Source: Incurvaria masculella (Eukaryota > Arthropoda > Insecta > Lepidoptera > Incurvariidae). Taken from it: a DNA stretch of 64,000 bases. Shown here one piece after another: positions 45,001 to 57,000 of the stretch. The translations under genes were made by a program, and so were the position numbers. Position 1 is the stretch's first letter. Each line of letters starts with the position of its first letter. Below the pieces are notes generated by a model that did not search any database, was not told the origin of the DNA, and saw only the letters and a program-made list of their open reading frames with translations. The stretch covers positions 5,213,001 through 5,277,000 of the forward strand of contig OX335653.1 in NCBI GenBank assembly GCA_946894095.1. Direction: 5' to 3'.

Positions 45001-48000
45001 AAATGCTCCTACCTACCTCCTCGCTAAACATGTCGCCTCAATATTTCAACCCCTGTCTGGCAAGACGTCGTCCTACGTTAAAGATTCGGCCCATTTTGTG
45101 GAATTGTTGTCTACAGTGAAGTTGGCATGCATGGATCTATTAGTGAGCTTTGACGTCGAGTCGCTGTATACACACGTACCAGTCCAAGAGTCCCTCGACA
45201 TCATCAGAAACTTAGTCATCAGCAACGACATCGACACTGAGTGCGTCAAGCTCCTGCCATATTGTCTCACTACGACATACTTTCTGTGGCAAGGACAATA
45301 CTACATCCAGCGAGAAGGTGTAGCAATGGGATCACCAGTGACACCAGTGGTGGCAAACCTTTTCATGGAACCGCTGGAACACCGCACATTGCAAACTTCA
45401 CCTCTTAAGTCAATGTTTTAGGTACGGTACGTGGATGACGTGATTTCAATCTGGTCACATGGTCGCCAATCACTCGACGCTTTCATCTCTCATCTTAATT
45501 AGGTTCACACAAATTTAAAATATACAGTAGATTGTGAGAAGGTAGGCACTTTGGCGTTCTTAGAAGTACTTTTTGCTCGACGATTGGATGGAATCCTAAG
45601 CCACACAGTGTACCGCAAGCCGACACACACAAATCGTTGTCTACAAGCTACTTCGCATCATGCTCATTTTGGTGCATTTGTGTGGGTGCATTTGGAATCG
45701 GTCGCAAGAGCATTGAGACTCAGAGCACAGCGGTTGTGTGACAAGTGTGTCACACAACCGCTGTGCTCTGTGTGTGTGTGAATATCTTCACCGAAATGGA
45801 CCCTGTGCTTCGAGAACATGGGTACAATTTTCGCAATGTCGGTCAGTCAGTCAGCGTGTTTGCATCCACTGCTGGACATACGCCTCTCCAATCCTTCTCC
45901 AGTCCTCCCGGCCCTCAGCGGTACGGAAGCACTGCTTTCCGCCGACGCACTTGTCTCATCTTCCCACCTGGCGAGTGGTCTTCCCACACTCCGTTTGCCT
46001 GTTCACGGCCGCCAGTGTAGGACACGGTAACTCCAACGGTCGTCGTCTCTTCGGCTGACGTGACCAGCCCACTGCTATTTGAGCTTAGCCACGCGGTGTC
46101 CAATATCGACTACTTTGGTACGTCGGCGGATTGCCTCTTTACGTACCATATCCCGTAGCGATATTCCCAGCATTGCACGCTCCATTGCTCGCTGGGCAAC
46201 TTTTAACCTTTGGACAACGGCGACCGTCAGAGTCCACGTTTCACACCCGTACGTCATGTCATAACCGGGAGGACGCACTGGTCATATGTTCGGGTCTTTA
46301 AATTTCTACGGAAGGTCAGACCTTAGAGCGAATTTAAGCTTTCCGAAGGCAGCCCAACCCAGTTGAATCCGTCGCTCAACCTCCAAAGACAGTCCTTGTA
46401 TACGAAGCCGCAGGATTTGACCGAGATATACTTGTATTTATTTATTTGTATTTATTTATTTATTTATTTATTTGACAAATACATACATTTTACATAACAG
46501 GAAACCAAGGCGTAAAATGTAGCAAACTTAATTTCAATATGGAAGAAAAAAAAAACAGACATTTAATTAACTATGGATGAGTTAACTTTCAAATAGCCTT
46601 CCAAAAATGTCGTGCACACTCTCTCAAACGTCCTTCTCAGATTTACAAACACATCACATTCAGGTGTTGACAGATGCATCGCATTGAACAGCCTCAGGAC
46701 GAGACATATGGGCGACCAGTAGTGAGAGCGGGTGCGCGTCACGATCTCGGCAAACAAACGTGCGTTCCGCCGTCGAGCGTAACCATCAGGCACGTTCAGT
46801 GCTAGTACCAGCTGTAGTAAAGCTTGCGAATCAACTTTCCCAATCAGAATTTTGAAACCAAACAGCATTAATGCCCGGGATCTCCGAAGTTCAAGTGAGT
46901 TGAAGCCCAGAATCCCGAGTAAAAATGCTGTTGGGTACATATAAGGGTAATACCCGTTTATCTGAGTATATAAAAATCTCAGGAACCTTTTTTGAATTTT
47001 CTCCAGCATGAGAATATAGTGATCCTCATGTGGAGACCAGACAATTGCCCCCGCTTCTAGCTTAGATCTGACAAGCGTATTAAACAATAATTTTAGTGCG
47101 ATCGGATCCTTAAACTCTTTGGCATTTCGCAGTACGAAACCCAGCTTGCCAAATGAGGCTTTTGTTAATGCTCGTATGTGAGGATTGAAGGTGAGGTGTG
47201 CATCAAAAACAACACCGAGGTCTTTAACTTCTGTCGCCCTGGGAATTCCTTTAGCACCCAGGCGGTAGTCGTGCATCAGTGGTGTGAGTGAGCGAGTGTA
47301 TGATGCTACTATACACTTTTCAGGATTAAAAGCTAGTTTGTTTGTGATGCTCCACTGATACACTACATCAAGAGTACGTTGAATAACCTCGCAATCAGCT
47401 TCATCCTTAATACGTAAGAATAGCTTCAAATCATCAGCATATAGAAGACAGGACACCAAGCTTGTCAACCCTACAATGTCATCAATCATTATATTAAAGA
47501 GGAGACTAGACAGGACTGAACCCTGACTTACTCCTGATCGGGTATTATAAGGTTCAGATTCGTAGCACCCGTACCTTACATACTGGCGCCGATCTCGTAG
47601 GTATTCAGCGAATAATACTAGAAGCTTAGGTGTGAAACCTGCCGTACTGAGTTTATGGAGTAGAATATCGTTATCAACTCTGTCGAATGCTTTTCGGAAG
47701 TCCAAGTACACCACATCTACTTGTGTATTTTTGTCCAGACTCTCAGAAATATAATGACTGATGACTAGCAAGTTTGATTCGACAGAGCGCTTTCGTGTAA
47801 ATCCATGCTGTTCCTGTGACATGTAGGGTGCAGTGCCCTCATAAATGTAACTGTGTAAAATCGATTCAAAAATCTTGGCAGCAGCTGAGAGCACTGCTAC
47901 CGGTCTATAGTTCTCCGCATTTGATTTGTCGCTACCCTTAGGTATCGGAGTTACTCGTGTCACTTTCCATTGCTGTGGATATACACCCGACTCGAGAGCT

Positions 48001-51000
48001 AGGTTGAATATATGGAGGAGAGGAACACTTACAAAATCGGAAGATCCTTTCAACACATAGCCAGGAATACCATCAGGACCTATCGCACTACGTGACTTGA
48101 GTTGTCTGAGAGCGAGACAGACATCCGCACTCGTGATAGTAGCTATATTGACATAGCGACTACCGCCCGCGTCTCCACCCGCACCCGTCCCTGCCCGCTG
48201 CGCGACAACCGGGTCCAGTATTGGAATGTTCGGTAAGAATACGGATTGAAAGAAATTTGCAAAGGCTTGAGCGGCAGCCGGACCTCGGTGAGGTACGCCC
48301 TGCTGAGATATACACGGTTCAAAACCACCTTTAGAATGTAAGCTACGCACATACCCCCAGAATGTCTGTGAGTTTTTTTGAAGCTTTAATTCTGCAGATC
48401 TAGTGTACTCTGTACGTAACATAGCCATTTTAACTTTTATTTGACCTCGCAAAGCACTAAAATTTTCGTAAAAACGTACTCTTCAACCTGTTCGATCACT
48501 TCTACGTCGATAACGATTTGTCCTCCCGTCATACCCTCAGTCGCCATGACCATGGGTTTATCCCGGTTCATCTTCAGACCTACCTTTATCGATGCTTTAT
48601 AAAGGTCTTCCAGCATGGTTTAAAGCTGAACTCGGGAATTTTACAGAAGAACAATGTGATCGGCGTAGCGAAGATGACTGAGGAAAATATTCACTAACGT
48701 TGATACCCATGTTTTCCCATTCAAGCGTCTTGAACACATATTCCGATGCGTTTGTGATGAGGTTGGGTTAGAAAATGTGGGTGAGAAAGTAACGTAAATA
48801 TAAGATATAAAAACAGACTAAATGGAATTATCGATAACTCTGTATCACGATTATTTGAAACCGATTACGGAGTACCTCAAGGCTCAATCATGGCACCATT
48901 GCTGTTTATTATTTTTATTAATGACATTGCAAAAGACGCTATGCTAGTACTTCTCGCGAAAACCATAGTAATTTACGCTGACGACGCAAATGTAATTGTT
49001 ACTGATAAAAGTATTGAAACACTCCTTACAAAAACAACAAAAATAATTGAGGAGTTGGGTAAATGGTTCGCAGCAAATGGGTTAATGTTAAATAGTGCTT
49101 AAACACACTGTGTACATTTTAAGATGAAAAATATTAAACATGAAGTGAATGATGAGATGTTTATCGAATATAACGGTGAAGTCATAACGTTTGCAACATC
49201 TACTATATTCTTAGGCTTCAAGTTGGATCAAAAGTTACGATGGGACAAACACATTCAACATGTTTGTGATAAATTAACAAAAGCTTGTTATTGCCTCAGA
49301 ACCCTGTCTAAATGCTGTGACTTGAATACCCTGAAGAGTGCCTACTTCGGTTATTTATACTCTGTCATGACCTATGGCATTGAGTTCTGGGGTTCTTCAC
49401 TGGAAGCGGTTTCAGTATTTAGACTACAAAAGAAAGCAATTCGGATAATTACACACTCTAAATGGGACGCACTTGTTTGCACGCCTTTGTTTAAAAACCT
49501 AAAATTGCATACTATGTATGATGTGTACGTACAAAGAACTATTTTTTATGTGAGAAATTATCCGGAATCATATAATAATTTTAAACACGGATATTCGACG
49601 AGAAATAAAAATGTGATCCAGCCAGCTGAAAAATGGGCTGTCGAAAACTCCCTCCTGAGGTGTAGAATCGACCACCGCTACATCGAGGTACTCCGAAATC
49701 TGTATCGGTCCGCGACGATGACTGTGAGGCTTCATTAAAATACCCAACCCATCCCTCTTGCTAAAGGCGTTAGGCAGGGGGATGTGATCTCACCCAAGCT
49801 CTTCACAAGCGCATCGGAATATGTGTTCAAGACGCTTGAATGGGACAACATGGGTATCAACGTTAATTAATATTTTCCTCAGTCATCTTCGCTTCGCCGA
49901 TCACATTGTTCTTGTGTCAAATTCCCGAGTTCAGCTTCAAACAATGCTGGAAGACCTTTATAAAGATAAGTAGTAGAAAGATAGGTAGGTCTGAAGATGA
50001 ACCGGGATAAAATCAAGGTCATGGCGACTGAGGGTATGACGGGAGGACAAATTGTTATCTCGGTCAAATCCTGCGGCTTGGTATACAAAGACTGTCTTTG
50101 GAGGCTAAGCGACGGATTCAACTGGGTTGGGCTGCCTTCGGAAAGCTTAAATTCGCTCTGAGGTCTGACCTTTCGCAAAATTTAAAGACCCGAACATATG
50201 ACCAGTGCGTCCTCCCAGTTATGAGTGGGCTGGTCACGTCAGCCGACGAGATGACGACCGTTAGAGTAACCGTGTCCTACACTGGCGGCCGTGGACAGGC
50301 AAACGGAGTGTGGGAAAACCACCCACCAGGTGGAAAGACGGCATCAAGTGCGTCGGGGAAAGCAGTGGGTCCGTACCGCTGAGGGCCGGTAGGACTGGAG
50401 AAGGATTGGAGAGGCGTATGTCCCACAGTGGTCGCAAACACGCTGACGGATTGACTGACTGTTCTCAAACCATTGTACTCTTATTTTTTTGTAGGTGGTA
50501 GCATTTAAAGGTTTAATATTATGTCGTTTTTTTTGCTGTAAGAATAATAACTCATCAGAAGGACTAAATCGTACACAGGTTTTAAAATGTTTTCTTGTTG
50601 CCACTGGAGTGTGCATCGCTTTAAGGTCCTTTCTTCAACCCCTGTCAGCCCATGCCTACGAGATTAGAGGCGCACGCTTTACATTCGGCGACGGAGCTCC
50701 TCATTACATAATTCAAATTTGATTGAATGTAAACCTAATGTAATGAAGAATTTTAATAGTCATAATAAAATAAATCGCCACAAAGTTACTATTCTTTTAT
50801 TCACAGGACTTTAGGTTAAATATTCATGGTTATTTCCATCCTTTAAACATATAAATGTATATGTTTTCTATAACTAATACATAAATATTTTTACAGAGCT
50901 TTTCAGGTATTATTTAAACTATACCTACGACTTAAGAGCTGTTAATTTAAAATTCCGCTTCGGTTTGGATACATTGCAACTTTGTTACGATAAATTAAAA

Positions 51001-54000
51001 GAGATACGTAAATAAAGAAAAGAGAGTGACGCCAAAGCTTACTAAACTTCCTTAATATGTGAGTGACGATGTGGACATGTACTTTTGTATAGACCCGGCA
51101 ACGTTGCGTATATATTTATAGAAAACATATACATTGAAATGTTTAAAGAATGGAAATATACTCTAGAATATTTACCCTAAATTCATGTGAATTAAAGAAT
51201 AGTAACTTTGAGATACTTCACTTATGGGTTTAAGTTTTGTGGCGATTTATTTTATTATGACTATTAAAAAATCTTCATTACGTTATGTTTACATACAATC
51301 TGATTAAAATTTTGTAATAACGAGGCCCGTGGCAGAATTTAAAGCGTGCGCCTCTAATGCCGTAGGCATGGGCTGACTGGAGTTGCGATTCCCTACGTTG
51401 AATGATCCATACGGTAGATTCCGAAAGCATATGTATATGAAACTTCCGGTTTTTACTCTTCAAGTATGCGGAACTATGTGCATCATAACCTAAAGTTAAC
51501 TTGAGTTAAACTTAGTTAATAATTAGATACGACAATGCCCTAATATCACGTAATCAATCAGTACATATATCACAAATATTTCATTTTGGTTTTTTTACCC
51601 TATTCAAGATGAGTTCTGATCAATAAAAACATCACTGTTTATAGATAGACATATCACAAAACTGTTATATTATATTAATTTAACAATTGATGAATATAAG
51701 AACTGGGCGCATCCGACGTTCAACATGGCCGCGTAGGAAACGTGCCAGGCTGAGGGCAGCCAACCTAATTTTTTTATGAAGTATGTTCATAAGACTATCG
51801 AATGGTGGTATTGTCATCTTGTTACTCGATGACGTATTTTTTTTTATTTTTTGACATTTTAAAACCGGCCAACCTCAGAACGTGCCAGGGTAGGACGAGC
51901 CAACCTACTTTTTTTTAGCTTTTCTTGATGACCTTTACCGATTGTGCTAGGTCTCATGTTGTTACTCGATGACGTTAAATTCTACCAAAAAAGTGATTTA
52001 ATATTACCTACTGCACAAAACGTTCCAGGTTTGGGTCAGGCAACCTAGTATTTTTAGGAAGCCTATTCTAATCCGCACAACCACAAATGGGTCCCATGGT
52101 GTTACTCGATGACGTAGGGTTGACGACGGTCCGCTCTCGTACTATTAGTTGATTTGCAAAATAAACAGTTAAAATCATAATCTGAAATGTATGTAGAATC
52201 AATCCGTAAGCAAGTGCACATTAATTAAACAAAGAAAGCTGATAAAAAAATAACCAGTAAGCAAACATTTCGCGGTCAGTGCGTCTACCAATTCAGCCAC
52301 CTGTTCTGTACCCATAATTTGGAATACTCCTACAGTCGCTCCTCGAAAAAGACAATCGGCAAACTGCGGAATGCACTACATGCCGTTATAATATTATCCC
52401 TAAAATACAACCTGGGGTCCTTCAAACGTGGTGGTAAAAAGCTGGCTGGGTGGCATGGTTTTTGCATACATTGTTTACATATTACCTATTTGGACGTATT
52501 AGTTTCGCTCAATTATTAACATTGACTGTCGTATTCAGAGTGGGCGGACTAACTTTAGTGCGCGGATTATTGCCGGACGTCCGGAGCTAATCCTAAGTTT
52601 TGACAGGTTCACTCTGAATACGACTGCTGCTTTTGCTGCGTTCCCGTACACGGGAACATTTTGAGGCAATTAATTGCTGGGTAACTGTTGCTAAACATAG
52701 TGGAGCAATAGATGGAGCAATATAGAGCAACCCAAATACATTTTCGGCAATTATCCCAGCGATATGGAGCCTTATTGCTTCACATCGCTCCATACTTTTC
52801 GTGTCGCCGCGCCGGTGAGTTGTTTATCGAATTGCCACGCATCATCCACTTGCCCGCATATGGCGTGCACTTGCTCGCCACATGCGGGCTTGACCATGAA
52901 CCATGTTGCCGGAGATAGCTGGATGTTGTCGTGACTACGAAATCGACAGAGATTGCTGCAAGTTAAGCAACTTTAGTTGCCTGTGTGCGGGTTAAAAGTA
53001 TCTCATCTACAGGTTCTGGACTATATCGAGTTCTTCGGCGGCGACCCCGCCCGCGTGGTGACTATCGGCCAAGGGTCCGGCGGGACGGCGGCGTCGCTGC
53101 TGGCGTTGTCGCCTTTGTCGCGCGGAAACGTGCGCGGCGTAGCGGCGCTATCGGGTGCGCCGCTCTCGCGCAACGCCGTTGAACGTTCGCCGGAGACGCA
53201 TGCGCAACGCGTCGCGCGGCACACAAAATGTCCCGCAAAGCCACCGGAGAAGCTGTTGGCTTGCCTCAGAAAGTTGCCCTTGGAACGGATCATAAAGGTT
53301 TGCTTTTTTATCATGCATTGTCGCTCTAAAATAGACCATTTCTTAACTCCGCGATGCGTACATCGACGTCATCGTTATTTATAGTATTCTAAGCTTTACA
53401 TACCGAATTGTTGCATTTCAGACTGATTCAAAAATCCAAATGGACATAGTCGACGCTGAAGGATTCTTATCTGAGGTGGCTGGAAATTTGGGTGAGTAGG
53501 TATTTTTCACAAATTGTCATTCACCAAATACACATGAACGTACCTACATAAAACATGTTCACGGTTTCACGGCTCCGTCTGTTAACCCTCAAATGACGAC
53601 GTCGTCGGTTACAAATATTTTAGATGTGGGCAGGCTGCAGCACGTCACAGGATGAGAGGATTTATTGAGTAAAATACCAATACCGCTGCGTACACACACG
53701 CATAGCTAACGGTGTCAGTTTCGTGTATGTTGTCTCTTATGAAGATGTCAGTATAGGATAACAAATCGACGAACCATCGTCGCCATGGAGAAGCCCTCGG
53801 GGCCGCATGTGAAATATGTCTGCAAATTGATCTGATAGCGTTTAAGTTGCCCATAGTTTGCGCATATGCAATAAAATAAGCTTATCTTACATATTGTATT
53901 ATTGGACGCAGGTTCAGGCGCAGCGGTGGAGGGGGGCGAGGACGAGCGCGCGCTGCCGCCGCTGGTGAGCGAGGCGCCCGCTGACGCGGTGGCGCACGGC

Positions 54001-57000
54001 GAGCAGCGCGTGCCGCTCCTCACGGGCGTCGTGCGCGACGAGACGGCGCGAGCGGTCTTCGGTAACATTCGTTTGAATGTGTGCGTCGCGATCAGCCTCG
54101 GTGACCATTGGCGGGACGCGGCGACGCCTTGCGATTCGATAAGCTGGGTGAAACACCTCTAAACGCGGATGGGTTCTGGATGGGTGACCCCTTTTTGGGT
54201 GGTGTTGGTCCACTTCCTTCCTTACTAGTTGGTAGGGTTAATCCCGCCCGGGTTGGTACCATCGAACTGAGTGAACGAGCGTCGAAGCAACAATGAAAAT
54301 TGACCGTGTTTTCAGTCCAGTTAAATGTAGCCAAGCAATATAAGGAAGGTCCTGGCATGGCACATAATTCCCATCTGGTGTCTTAGGCAAATATCTGACG
54401 GTCAGTTTGGTATTAGCCATCCATGTCCAGTTACATAAAAAAATACCGCGCATGATCAGGCTTTGTAACGAATTAAGGACCTCGTAGAAGACAGGGTTAT
54501 GACTGGTTGCATTCGTCTTAATCCATCTAGAAATGCAGTGGATCTTTCGAAAATGTTCACCTTCCCTGACTTTATTTCGCACGGCGCTTTCCAGGGCAAT
54601 ACTCAAACACGCTAAGGCAGAACCTCGAGAAGATCCCCGACTACATTAGAAAGCAGATCGTGGCTCCACTGCAGCGGCTGCTGCCGGATCTTCTGCCGGT
54701 GACGGAACTTGGAAACGCGGTGCCGCTGGAAACAACAAAATTGCTCAGCCTCGACACGTACTACGCCTTGCTGGATAGCAGTGGCAGGAACCTCACGCAG
54801 GGCCTCCTCAAGATTGTCGAGGCGACAGGTTTGTTGTTTTTAAAGTTATAACCTTCCGTAAATACAATAAAGTGGCCTTCGGATAACCATATAACATTGC
54901 AGGCATGGAGACTGGCCATGCTAATGGGCAAAAAAATGCAAAAGTGGTTAACCTTGATACTAAGCCTAGTATCGCAAAATAAAAAAGGAAGCAGGAAAAT
55001 CTTTGGTTGCAGGCAACAACGCAAGTTGTTGGCGATGCAATGCTCCACTTCTAAACGATATAGCCATCCTTGTCCTACATAGCGGGCACGCTGGAACCCT
55101 CTGTCTATTCCATAGTATGGCAGGGTCTACGTTTACACTGACACTTGTACGTCATTTGTCTGTCGTAGATTCGACTGCAAATATTGCATGGATAGGTAAT
55201 GCAAAGACCTAGTGTCTTTGTATAGCGTCGTTATAGTGTTAGTCTTATCAGAAACCTCCTTTAGCTTTAGGAGTTGGATTCGTCAGGGGTAAAACAAAAG
55301 TATATGTCTTACAGGAGACGCGTTGTTCAACTTCCCGGCGTTCCTGAGCGTTGAGCGCTGGGGCGACGCGGCACCCGCGTACCTCTACAGCTTCGAGCAC
55401 AGCGGCAATCGCACCAAAGGCAGCCACTTCCTCGCCGGCCTGCCTATTGTGGGCGATGCCTCCAGCGAGTCCTCCGATGGATTCATAGGTCACTATTTTT
55501 CAAGCCACACCGATCTCATACAATGTATGCTCCCCAAGCCAGAGATCTAAATCGATAGATGAGTCGTCGCCATGGAGGTGAAGAAATTATTTCACCTCCA
55601 TGAATGAATTCTTCACCTCCATGGTCGTCGCCTTAAAAGTCGAATGTCAAAACATGTCATGAACGGAATGAGCTTAAGGTGGCCCAACCCGCTCATCTCC
55701 CCATACAAAAGGGGAAAGAAGATCACGCCCATATTTCTTGTCAGAGATCCAAAATTTTGCTCAAAATAGCTTTATTTGATCGAACTAGATGTCTGATGAC
55801 CATTGGCATTGTAAAATTGTGTTTGGTTTCTAAGTTATAAGGTCCGAAAGTTCTATTTTTTCGCGCGTTTTATACAATAACTTTGGAGGTGGATTACGCA
55901 ATGATAAAGTAAGAAGATCGTAAAAAGATTAGTCATTAGACATAGCCTTTTTAATCAATATTTATGATCTATTTGGTTTTTGTTAGATTTTTGACTACAG
56001 CGGTCGTGGTTTACTTTTAGCTATAAGTAGTCTTGAAATTAAAATTTTCGTAAGTCTTACCAAATCATGTGCGTGTTAGTATGTGCGAGCCTTCAGTTTC
56101 AATTGCGACTATTTAACTCGACCTATGTTTTACAAGATAATGAAGAATCCTACTTAATTATTAGCTAACAATGACTACTTATGTCACATAAATAATAATG
56201 GGTTTTTTTTGACGAACCCTGGTAGAAATCAGTAGATCACAATTGGTTGTTTCCGTAGCCGTGTTGTTAGTTAATTTTTTATTTATTTTGCAAACGGGCA
56301 GAAGTGAGATAAATATATCGACTGACATAAAAACAGCATCACTTCGGTAATTTGTGAGACAGCTCACGGCGACGAGCTGGCCTACTTGTTCGAGCCGCTG
56401 GACGTGGAGGGGAAGCCGCTGGCGGGTGCGGGTGCGGGGGAGGGGGCGGCGGCGCGCGACGCGAGCGCCGCGGACGAGCGCGTGCGGGACCACTTCACCG
56501 GGCTCATTGCGCGATTCGCGCACAACCTCACCGCGACGGACGGCGCGCGCACTAATCGGTACCTCAAGATCGGGACCGACATAAAGTTGACTGACAATTT
56601 TAGGTGGGTAACATGGTCAACTGTTTTTTTTCGAAATCATAATAACATGTAAAAATATACACGACCAATTTTTATCCCTTCCTTTTATTGCACAGGTACA
56701 TTGCACTGGATGGAAAACACGGACAATTTTCATGGCAGCTTTGACAATTGTTCATTAAATGCGATGGTATCAACCTAGGCGGAATTTACCCTACCACCTA
56801 GCAGGTAAGCTAGGGGACCTACAGTTTAACGTGCAATCCGAACCACGAACGACGACCGACGTCGGCTTTTATGACATGCACGGGAAGAAATACAGTGGAT
56901 TCCTCTACGTGCCGGAATCCACAAGACGCATGATCTGCTGAACCAATTTCGTAATGTGTGGGTTCCAGTGCATACCAGTCTGTGGTTTTGCCCTTATCGC

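Larger units (their letters stand above)
43196..52144. mobile_element. 8.9-kb composite bounded by about 580-bp terminal inverted repeats
   Basis: The left terminus TAGTACGAGAGCGGACCGT and the right terminus are inverted copies, and the match continues for about 580 bp (to about 43780 and from about 51565). Each repeat holds three subunits beginning ACGTCATCGAGTAACAA. TTA lies immediately outside both ends (43193-43195, 52145-52147), compatible with a 3-bp Harbinger-type duplication. The interior is entirely other transposons: LINE, Penelope, RTE, a jockey-like LINE and a palindrome. It makes up most of esterase intron 4. No transposase of its own is visible. Confidence 0.65.

Noticed and set aside
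45098..45421. YVDD-type polymerase, considered as a retrovirus-like or endogenous viral sequence
   Set aside because: Motif order (LPKIHK, FDVESLYTHVP, GVAMGSP, RYVDD) is that of Penelope-like elements and no gag, protease or envelope is nearby.
56354..56597. Overlapping GC-rich frames around esterase exons 5, 7 and 10 on both strands
   Set aside because: They are shadows of the spliced esterase frame, which alone keeps family motifs and phase continuity.
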